Assembly (NCBI GenBank): GCA_013813075.1
Contig: JACCSI010000532.1
Span: 1-6,370, forward strand
Length of the DNA: 6,370 nucleotides
Reading direction: 5' to 3'
Source: Acidobacteriota bacterium
GTDB lineage: Bacteria; Acidobacteriota; Vicinamibacteria; Vicinamibacterales; UBA2999
Below the pieces are notes generated by a model. It had not been told where the DNA came from. It was given only the letters and a program-made list of their open reading frames with translations, and made no database searches. How positions within the stretch are numbered: position 1 is the first letter of the stretch; each line of letters begins with the position of its first letter. Of this stretch, positions 1 through 5,736 are shown in pieces. The translations under genes were made by a program, and so were the position numbers.

Positions 1-639
1 CACAAGATTGACCGTCGATTGCGCTTCTCTGCCCGCGACCGACGCGCGCACGACGGTCTGCCGGTTCGTGGTCAAGGTGGTGCGAGCTTCGCCGTTCTGA
101 TCGGTGAGGGCGCTGTTGGCGGCAAGCGCACCGTTGTCCGACGTGAACACCACCTGCGCGCTCGGGAGGGAATTCCCACTGATATCGCGGACGGTGGCGA
201 TCACCTGCACGGTGCCGCCGTTCTGTGGCACGCTGGACGGGTCGGTCCGCACGTTGACGGTGCTTGCGGCCGCGCCGCCGACGAGCACTTCGACGTCCGT
301 GGCGCGTGCACCGCCGGAAAACGCCGTTACCCTCGCCGTCCCCGATGCACCGTTGGCACGGAAGGTCGTTCGCGCAATGCCGCCTTCGGTGCGGACGACC
401 GCCGGGTCAACCTGCCCGACAGACGATTGAAACGTGACTTCGGTCCCATTGTGTACAGGGGTGCCCGCCGATTCGATGACGGTGGCGATGACTTCTGCCG
501 TCCCATTCGACGCCACGGACGTCGAACTGATCGACAGCGTGACGGTCGAGCCCGTCGGGGCCAGCAGCGCAACTTTGTCACAGGCAACGGTCGCGACAAT
601 GAAGATGAACAGAAAGAGATGCGCGGTGGTACGTGACAC
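1..639 (-). CDS. Lipoprotein with tandem bacterial Ig-like (Big_1-type) domains, 3' end outside window
   Basis: The reading frame is open from GTG at 639 to the left edge, giving 213 visible residues with no stop. The N-terminus has one Arg, a hydrophobic stretch at about residues 8-19, and TVAC followed by Asp at 17-21. This resembles a lipobox with Cys20 as the lipidation site, although Thr at -3 is not the usual Leu. Two similar beta-rich repeats follow at about residues 30-120 and 124-213. Each has the Big_1 layout: a Ser-x-Val-xx-Asn-Gly turn, an I-A-T-V strand, a VTF or VVF strand, and a T-x-x-G-x-A-R-T-T strand. Such domains are structural modules of invasin/intimin-like and other surface proteins. 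The likely role is a membrane-anchored surface or periplasmic scaffold; the specific function is unknown. GTG at 639 was chosen because GAGG lies 8 nt upstream and the signal peptide starts directly. ATG at 669 is in frame, but would add an acidic residue and has no ribosome binding site. The gene is divergent from the pseudopilin. Confidence 0.88.
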   Translation of the reverse strand, partial: MSRTTAHLFLFIFIVATVACDKVALLAPTGSTVTLSISSTSVASNGTAEVIATVIESAGTPVHNGTEVTFQSSVGQVDPAVVRTEGGIARTTFRANGASGTARVTAFSGGARATDVEVLVGGAAASTVNVRTDPSSVPQNGGTVQVIATVRDISGNSLPSAQVVFTSDNGALAANSALTDQNGEARTTLTTNRQTVVRASVAGREAQSTVNLV

Positions 640-661
640 AGCAGGAACCTCTAAGTATAGT
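633..661 (+). promoter_or_regulatory. Predicted sigma70-like promoter for the pseudopilin gene
   Basis: GTGACA at 633-638 and TATAGT at 656-661 each match the TTGACA/TATAAT consensus at five of six positions, with a 17-bp spacer. The expected transcription start, about 7 nt after the -10 box, falls on the A of the ATG at 668. The -35 box overlaps the first codons of the divergent lipoprotein gene. The consensus is that of the housekeeping sigma factor as known in well-studied bacteria; activity in this organism is inferred. Confidence 0.55.
648..651 (-). promoter_or_regulatory. Candidate Shine-Dalgarno (GAGG) for the Ig-like lipoprotein
   Basis: On the minus strand AGAGG lies 8 nt before the GTG at 639, a normal spacing, and it supports GTG over the upstream in-frame ATG. 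It conflicts with the minus-strand promoter prediction. A start about 7 nt after the -10 box would be near 647, which would leave this site out of the mRNA. One of the two may be fortuitous, or a second upstream start may exist. Confidence 0.45.
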
Positions 662-682
662 AGGCACATGGGGTTAGGTCAA
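654..682 (-). promoter_or_regulatory. Predicted sigma70-like promoter for the Ig-like lipoprotein gene
   Basis: Read on the minus strand, TTGACC (682-677) and TATACT (659-654) each match consensus at five of six positions, with a 17-bp spacer. The -10 box shares the TATA at 656-659 with the opposing promoter, and the -35 box lies inside the first codons of the pseudopilin gene. The predicted start near 647 would give a very short leader of about 8 nt before the GTG at 639. Confidence 0.5.
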
Positions 683-1471
683 GGTAACCGGGGCTACGCC
701 ATGGCCGCGCTGCTCGTCGGCATGAGCGTGATGGCGGTGCTGATGAGCGCCGCCATGCCGGTCTGGACTCAATTTGCCAAACGCGAAAAAGAAGCCGAAT
801 TGATTTGGCGCGGTGAGCAGTATGCCCGCGCAGTTGGACTGTTTCAGCGCAAGTACGCCAATACGTTCCCGCCGACGGTCGACATCCTGGTGGAGCAGCG
901 GTTCCTCCGCAAGAAATACAAAGACCCTGTGACCGGGGAGGACTTTCAACCGATTCCTGCCGGGGGCAGTGTGCCCCCCGGAGTGGTCCGTCCGCCCGGC
1001 AGCCCGCAATTCACCCCTGATGTTCAAGGCCGTCCTGGTGGCGCGGGCCAATTCGGTCAAGGTGGAGGCCTGGCTGGGCAGCCTCCTCGCCAGGGACAGC
1101 CCGTGGGTCCGGGCCAGCCGTCAATTGGCATTCAGGGCGTCGTCTCAAAGAGCGGCGACACCGCGTTGAAGATCTACAACGGTCGCAGCAAGTACAACGA
1201 GTGGTCGTTTGTCTACCTGGCGACGAATCAGCGCATAGGGCCTGGTGGTACACAACAGCCTCAAGGTCCGCAACGCCCGGGTCAACGGGACGGCGCCGGG
1301 TTCAACCCAAACGGTGGCCTCGATCGGCGACCAATGATCAACGGCCAGCCGCAGCCATTTCCGGGTGGCAGCGGTGGTCCGCCCTCGGGGTTTGGCCCGC
1401 CGCCCGCTCCGTCGCCGTTTGGTCCGGCAGGCGGTCCGCCCGGCCCGCGGCCACGCCCGCCAGGAACTTAG
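668..1471 (+). CDS. Type II secretion/type IV pilus-like pseudopilin with Gly/Pro/Gln-rich tail
   Basis: The protein has 267 residues. A 9-residue leader with one Arg ends in NRG before Tyr10, fitting prepilin peptidase cleavage after Gly9. A hydrophobic helix follows at about 10-33, then a charged helix with KREKEAEL at 38-45 and a GspG-like stretch (about 46-92) that includes YKDPVTGEDF. The position equivalent to mature Glu5 is Ala14, so the usual glutamate is missing. Residues 98-152 and 190-267 are low-complexity and rich in Gly, Pro and Gln. Between them is a conserved-looking core (154-188) with VVSKS and YNEWSFVY. This resembles proteins annotated as type II secretion system protein in Acidobacteriota; the resemblance is from memory. 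The mature protein should be a membrane-anchored periplasmic pilin-like subunit. ATG at 668 was chosen because it gives a proper short leader and fits the upstream promoter. The frame stays open to 434, but that part is antisense to the lipoprotein gene. There is no strong ribosome binding site. Confidence 0.85.
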   Translation: MGLGQGNRGYAMAALLVGMSVMAVLMSAAMPVWTQFAKREKEAELIWRGEQYARAVGLFQRKYANTFPPTVDILVEQRFLRKKYKDPVTGEDFQPIPAGGSVPPGVVRPPGSPQFTPDVQGRPGGAGQFGQGGGLAGQPPRQGQPVGPGQPSIGIQGVVSKSGDTALKIYNGRSKYNEWSFVYLATNQRIGPGGTQQPQGPQRPGQRDGAGFNPNGGLDRRPMINGQPQPFPGGSGGPPSGFGPPPAPSPFGPAGGPPGPRPRPPGT

Positions 1472-1491
1472 GGTCACCACTTAGACGGGCG

Positions 1492-3234
1492 TCAGTTGGT
1501 GATGGTCTTCCAACCTCGCCGGGACAGATCGACCCAGATGACGCCGACGCACGCGACCGCGACGACGAAGTACAACAGCGCGACGCGGCCGCTGCCCAGA
1601 AGTGCACTGCCGATGCCGAACAACGTCGAGTAAACGAGGGCGACGCCAGCGGCCCAGTCGATTAGTAAGCCGCGAAGCGACCCAGGTGGCGGCCCCCCGG
1701 CACGCGCGGCGATATGTTTCCAGCCCGGCCCATCCGGACGCGTCCGTTGATAAAACGCGACGAGATGCGCCTCTGGTTCGGGAGGCGTTAGGAAGGTCAC
1801 CACCACCCAGCACACCGTCGTCCATCCGACGACCGCCAGCAATGTGTATGGAAAGATCAGGTCGGTGCCCAGCTTGACGGCGGCATAGCCCACCGCGGCG
1901 CCCACCATGGCGGCAATCTCCGACCAGGCGTTGATACGCCACCAGTACCAGCGCAGAATAAGAACCAGTCCTATACCGGCACCCGATTCGAGCACGAACT
2001 CCCACGCCGATCGGATGCTCTCCAGATAGAACGTCACGACGCCGCTCAGTACCATGAGCCCGAGGGTGGTGACGCGCGACACCAGCACGTAATGCCGGTC
2101 GCTGGCCTGCACCCGGATGAATCGGCGATAGAAGTCATTGACAATGTACGACGTGCCCCAATTGAGCTGTGTCGCGATCGTGGACATGTAGGCGGCGAAG
2201 AACGCGCCGAGCAGCAATCCGCGCCAGCCCGCGGGCAAGTGATCGCGCATGACCATCACGAAGCCAGCCTCTTTGTCGGTCAGTGTGGGGTAGAGCACCA
2301 TCGACACCAGACCCACGATAATCCACGGCCACGGCCGCACGCAGTAGTGCGCGATGGTGAACCACAAGGTCGCGAAAAACGAGTGGCGTTCATCTTTCGC
2401 AGACATCATGCGCTGCGCTACGTAGCCGCCGCCCCCCGGTTCCTGCCCCGGGTACCAACTGGCCCACCACTGCACGCAGACGTATGCGAGAAAACTCGCG
2501 AGCGGTAACGCCACGAAGGTGGCCGCCGATGCCGCGTCGGCGGTGAAGGCGGGGACGAAGTCGAGCGTGGCGGGCGGGACTTTTTCGATAAGCCCGGTCA
2601 GGCCGCCGATTTCAGGCAGGCGCAGCGCAAACCACGCCAGCGCAATGGTGCCGAGCATGGCAAAAGCAAACTGAAAGAAGTCGGTGACGACAACGCCCCA
2701 CAGACCTGAAAGCGCGCTGTAGATGCCGGTGATGGCCAAGCTGATTAAGACGGCCGTCAACCGATCCCAGCCGAGCGTCACCGCCAGGATCTTCGCCATC
2801 GCCAGGTTGACCCAACCCATGATGACGCAGTTGATCGGAAGGCCGAGATAGAGCGCGCGAAAACCGCGGAGCAGCGCCGCCGGTGGCCCGGTGTAACGTA
2901 ACTCGGCAAACTCGACGTCGGTGAGAATGCCGGCGCGTCGCCAGAGGCGCGCGAAAAAGAAGACCGTCAGCATGCTGCCCGACGCCGCGCTCCACCAGAT
3001 CCAGTTGCCGGCAATGCCATCGCGCGCCACTATCCCGGCCACGGCAAGCGGCGTATCCGCCGCGAACGTCGTGGCCACCATCGACGTGCCGGCCAGCCAC
3101 CAGGGGAGGTTGCGTCCACTCAGGAAATATTCGTTGATGCTGCGGCTGCCGCGCGAGGAGTACCACACGCCGACGCCTGCGGAGACGGCGAAGTAGGTCG
3201 CGATGATGGCCCAATCCAGTGCAGTGAGTACCAT
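1492..3234 (-). CDS. Sodium:solute symporter family (SSS) transporter, long form
   Basis: This 580-aa inner-membrane protein is predicted to carry a small organic solute into the cell with Na+. It has about 14-15 hydrophobic segments. Family marks are NEYFLSGRNLPWW at 34-46 after the first helix, and YSALSGLWGVVVTDFFQF at 172-189, the typical SSS helix-loop signature. S351-T352, seven and six residues before Asn358, align by eye with the Na2-site pair of PutP (Ser-Thr) and vSGLT/SGLT1 (Ser-Ser), so sodium coupling looks intact. A helix ends in IVNDFYRRF (364-372). The protein is about 100 residues longer than its neighbour in the operon. A polar stretch at about 483-520 with AFYQRTRPDGPGW is followed by two further hydrophobic helices. 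It starts with ATG 10 nt after the stop of the serine hydrolase gene and is the last gene of the operon in this window. No clear ribosome binding site is seen. The substrate is unknown; sugars, amino sugars, amino acids or peptide fragments all fit. Confidence 0.93.
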   Translation of the reverse strand: MVLTALDWAIIATYFAVSAGVGVWYSSRGSRSINEYFLSGRNLPWWLAGTSMVATTFAADTPLAVAGIVARDGIAGNWIWWSAASGSMLTVFFFARLWRRAGILTDVEFAELRYTGPPAALLRGFRALYLGLPINCVIMGWVNLAMAKILAVTLGWDRLTAVLISLAITGIYSALSGLWGVVVTDFFQFAFAMLGTIALAWFALRLPEIGGLTGLIEKVPPATLDFVPAFTADAASAATFVALPLASFLAYVCVQWWASWYPGQEPGGGGYVAQRMMSAKDERHSFFATLWFTIAHYCVRPWPWIIVGLVSMVLYPTLTDKEAGFVMVMRDHLPAGWRGLLLGAFFAAYMSTIATQLNWGTSYIVNDFYRRFIRVQASDRHYVLVSRVTTLGLMVLSGVVTFYLESIRSAWEFVLESGAGIGLVLILRWYWWRINAWSEIAAMVGAAVGYAAVKLGTDLIFPYTLLAVVGWTTVCWVVVTFLTPPEPEAHLVAFYQRTRPDGPGWKHIAARAGGPPPGSLRGLLIDWAAGVALVYSTLFGIGSALLGSGRVALLYFVVAVACVGVIWVDLSRRGWKTITN

Positions 3235-3244
3235 GCGCGTGATT

Positions 3245-4288
3245 TCAAAACGCCTGGGTGTCGAAGTCCGCCACGACGGCGTCGTGGAAATCGCGGCGGA
3301 CGTCCTGAATACGATTGTTGGCGCGCGTCGGGTGCACGCGATTGGTCAGGAGCACGATGTAAAGGTCGCGTTCAGGATCGATCCACAACGACGTGCCGGT
3401 GAATCCGGTGTGCCCGAATGCCCGCGTCGACAAGCGGACGCCACACGACGAGGTCGGCAGCATGGTGTCCCACCCGAGCGCGCGAGAGCTGCCCGGCGCC
3501 CGAGATCTGCTGAGAAAATCGCGGGCGTTGGCGGTGTCGCGATGTGTCAGCCACCAGCGCGCTATCTCTCCCACCGCGCCCGCCGTGCCGAATAACCCCG
3601 CGTGCGCGGCAACGCCGCCAAGGGCCGCGGCATTCTCGTCGTGTACCTCGCCCTGCAAGACGCGGCCGCGCCACGGGTCCTCCTCGGTGAATGCGGTCTG
3701 CAAACGCCAGTCTGGGGGTGGCAGATACGCCAGTGGAGCGGTCAAACGCTCGCGCGCGCGAAAGCGCGAGAACTGCTCGTCCAGAGGCGCGCCGCCAACG
3801 TCGCTGACGATGAAGCCGAGAACGATAAATCCGAGATCGCTGTACGTCGACCTGGTTCGCGGTGCGTATTCAAGCGGCTCGGCGGCAATAGCGGCAATGA
3901 ACTCGCGGCGGCCGGAGTTGGAGCGGAAGTAGTCGCGGTAGGCCGGCAGACCGGAACTGTGCTCGAGCAGATCGCGGACCGTCACTGTGTCGCGATCGCT
4001 GCCGGACCATTGGGGCAAGTAATCCTGCACTCGTCGACTGAGATCGAGCACGCCGTGGTTGACGAGGTCCAGTGCCAGTGTCGTGGTCGCCAACACCTTG
4101 GTCAGCGAAGCCAGGTCGAACACGGTATGGTTCGACACCAGCACGGCTGCAGCGTCGAACCCCGTTTGACCCGCGGCGTATGTCCAGATGAGGCTGCCGC
4201 CGCGCCCAACTTCGGCGGTCACCGCAGAGAACGCGCGTGCCGCCAATGCGCGCCGTAACACGGCTTCGGCGCCAGGCAGCGGCGTCAC
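3245..4288 (-). CDS. Beta-lactamase-fold serine hydrolase (class C / AmiE-like), cytoplasmic
   Basis: The protein has 347 residues from GTG at 4288. Three catalytic motifs of the serine beta-lactamase/penicillin-binding-protein fold are visible in order: SLTK at 61-64 (nucleophile Ser61, Lys64), Tyr149-Ser150-Asp151 in the YxN position, and His293-Thr294-Gly295 in the KTG position. Other family marks are LLEHSSGLP at 107-115 and GGVAAHAGLFGTAG at 224-237. Such enzymes act as esterases, amidases or D-amino-acid peptidases, and rarely as true beta-lactamases. B. subtilis AmiE, an N-acetylmuramyl-L-alanine amidase of muropeptide recycling, belongs to this group. There is no signal peptide or membrane segment, so it probably acts in the cytoplasm. 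The GTG overlaps the stop of the preceding transporter gene (GTGA at 4288-4285), implying translational coupling. The frame stays open to 4606, but that extension is Arg-rich and lies inside the transporter gene, so it was rejected. A hydrolase between two carriers suggests it processes what they import. Confidence 0.9.
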   Translation of the reverse strand: MTPLPGAEAVLRRALAARAFSAVTAEVGRGGSLIWTYAAGQTGFDAAAVLVSNHTVFDLASLTKVLATTTLALDLVNHGVLDLSRRVQDYLPQWSGSDRDTVTVRDLLEHSSGLPAYRDYFRSNSGRREFIAAIAAEPLEYAPRTRSTYSDLGFIVLGFIVSDVGGAPLDEQFSRFRARERLTAPLAYLPPPDWRLQTAFTEEDPWRGRVLQGEVHDENAAALGGVAAHAGLFGTAGAVGEIARWWLTHRDTANARDFLSRSRAPGSSRALGWDTMLPTSSCGVRLSTRAFGHTGFTGTSLWIDPERDLYIVLLTNRVHPTRANNRIQDVRRDFHDAVVADFDTQAF

Positions 4289-5733
4289 GCCGCGACGTCT
4301 CGTGGCGCTGGTCCAGGCGCCGCGCGCGACAACAGCCAGGCCACGGCGATGGTCGTGGCTGCGCCGATGAAGACGTACCACGTGAAGGCGATCGTCGTGA
4401 CGCCCCACACAATCGTCATGGTGACGAGGCCCGCAACCATGCCCACGAGCGCATCGCGCTCCTTGACGCGGGGCATCAGGGTGCCAAGTAAAAAGGCGCC
4501 CAGCACCGCGCCTGACGAGAAGCCGAGCACCGCGAGGCCCGCGTCGAGCACGGAACGATCCATCCACTGTGCGCCCAATGCGACACCGAGCTGCACGACA
4601 CCCCAACCAGCCGTGGCCTGGCGCGAGACCCGCATCTGTGTGCGCTGATCAGCCTCGGGGCGAATATAGCGCAGATAAAAATCGTTGACCGTTGTCGCCG
4701 CCATGGCGTTGAGAGACGGCGAGAGCGCCGCAGCCACGATCGCCGCCACGATAAACCCGGCGAGGCCGTGCGTGAGCGAGTGCACGACGAACACCGGCAG
4801 AATTTCGTCATTACGCGTCAGGGCCTGTGGCAGTGGCGTCTGCTGGTAATACACGAACAGCATCACGCCGATCAGCAGGAAGACGATGAACTGGGCGAAG
4901 ACGATGAATCCGCTCAGCACCAACCCGCGCGCGGCCTCGCGAGCACTGCGGGCCGAAAGCAACCGCTGGACCAGGAACTGATCAGTACCGTGCGTGGCCA
5001 GGGTCAAGGCGATGCCGCCGAGAATGCCGGCCCACAACGTGTACGGGCGGCTCGGGTCGAGCGAGAGGTCCACGAACGTAAACCGACCGGTCGCGGTGCC
5101 GGCCGCCACGACGGTGGCCCATCCGCCCTCGATCCGAACCAGAAGGGCATATGCCACCGCGGCGGCGCCGGCAATATACACAAACATCTGCACGACGTCG
5201 GTCCAGATCACCGCGGACACGCCGCCCCGCATCGTGTAGACGATCATGGCGGCCCCGAGAACGACGACGATGAGACTTACCGGTAGCTGTGTGACGACGG
5301 CAATGACCAATGCCGTGGCAAACAGGCGGATGCCGTCGGCGAGCGAGCGCGTGATCAGGAAAATAATGGCCGCCAGCGTCTTGACACGGGTCCCGAATCG
5401 ACGTTGCAGCAGCTCGTAGGATGTGAACAGGTCGCCACGGAAATACGCCGGAATGAACAGGACGCTGACGATGATGCGGCCGATGACGTATCCCAGCGCC
5501 AACTGCAGAAAGGTCATGTTGCCGGCATAGGCGGCTGCGGGAATGCCGATGAAGGTGAGCGTGCTGGTTTCGGTGGCGACGATCGTGAAGCACACCGCCC
5601 ACCACGGCACGCTTCGGTCGGTCAGAAAATAGTCGCGAGTGGTCTTCTGGAAACGCGCGAACCAGGAGCCAAAGGCGGTGATCGCGGCGAGGTAGCCGCC
5701 GATTACCAGATAGTCAGCCCAGGTGAGTTGCAC
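4285..5733 (-). CDS. Sodium:solute symporter family (SSS) transporter, 482-aa core form
   Basis: This 482-aa membrane protein has about 13 hydrophobic segments, the usual SSS core number. Family marks are RDYFLTDRSVPWW at 33-45 and MRGGVSAVIWTDVVQMFVYI at 168-187, the canonical SSS signature. HGTDQFLVQRLLSA (248-261) resembles the usual SSS cytoplasmic-loop motif. In the helix ending in VNDFYLRYI (349-357), the two positions matching the Na2-site Ser-Ser/Ser-Thr pair are Ala335 and Ala336, aligned on Asn342. Sodium coupling may therefore be altered. It starts with GTG at 5733, 3 nt after the stop of the GHL10 gene, and its stop overlaps the GTG of the serine hydrolase gene. It should import a small solute made by, or related to, its neighbours' reactions. 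Sugars or amino sugars are possible: Tannerella MurT, a MurNAc carrier, is described as SSS-family. The substrate cannot be read from sequence. Confidence 0.93.
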   Translation of the reverse strand: MQLTWADYLVIGGYLAAITAFGSWFARFQKTTRDYFLTDRSVPWWAVCFTIVATETSTLTFIGIPAAAYAGNMTFLQLALGYVIGRIIVSVLFIPAYFRGDLFTSYELLQRRFGTRVKTLAAIIFLITRSLADGIRLFATALVIAVVTQLPVSLIVVVLGAAMIVYTMRGGVSAVIWTDVVQMFVYIAGAAAVAYALLVRIEGGWATVVAAGTATGRFTFVDLSLDPSRPYTLWAGILGGIALTLATHGTDQFLVQRLLSARSAREAARGLVLSGFIVFAQFIVFLLIGVMLFVYYQQTPLPQALTRNDEILPVFVVHSLTHGLAGFIVAAIVAAALSPSLNAMAATTVNDFYLRYIRPEADQRTQMRVSRQATAGWGVVQLGVALGAQWMDRSVLDAGLAVLGFSSGAVLGAFLLGTLMPRVKERDALVGMVAGLVTMTIVWGVTTIAFTWYVFIGAATTIAVAWLLSRAAPGPAPRDVAA

Positions 5734-5736
5734 GGG

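Noticed and set aside
19..636. Plus-strand open frame of 205 codons opposite the lipoprotein
   Set aside because: It is Arg-rich, has no recognisable domain, and is fully antisense to a frame with a lipobox and Ig-like repeats. It is a typical shadow in GC-rich DNA.
434..667. N-terminal extension of the pseudopilin reading frame
   Set aside because: It is antisense to the Ig-like lipoprotein gene, and it would bury the prepilin leader 78 residues into the protein. ATG at 668 gives a proper 9-residue leader.
640..669. In-frame ATG at 669 as start of the Ig-like lipoprotein
   Set aside because: It has no ribosome binding site, puts a Glu and a Pro before the signal peptide, and lies upstream of the predicted transcription start. 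GTG at 639 is better.
1453..1492. Inverted repeat as a bidirectional rho-independent terminator
   Set aside because: The stem is only 7 bp with a 26-nt loop and no T-tract on either strand, and both arms are in or at the edge of coding sequence.
1481..3214. Alternate-frame minus-strand ORFs inside the 580-aa transporter gene (1481-2005, 2612-3214)
   Set aside because: They are Arg/His-rich out-of-frame translations of the transporter; no frameshift is needed to explain the main frame.
3203..4258. Plus-strand frames opposite the serine hydrolase (3203-3595, 3393-3932, 3602-4258)
   Set aside because: They are mutually overlapping and antisense to an enzyme with all three catalytic motifs. No domain was recognised.
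3245..4288. Antibiotic-resistance beta-lactamase
   Set aside because: The fold motifs fit, but the lack of a signal peptide, the HTG and YSD variants and the transporter operon context point to a housekeeping or catabolic hydrolase.
4289..4606. Upstream extension of the serine hydrolase to ATG 4606
   Set aside because: The added 106 residues are rich in Arg, His and Gly and overlap the SSS transporter gene on the same strand. The GTGA overlap gives a normal start.
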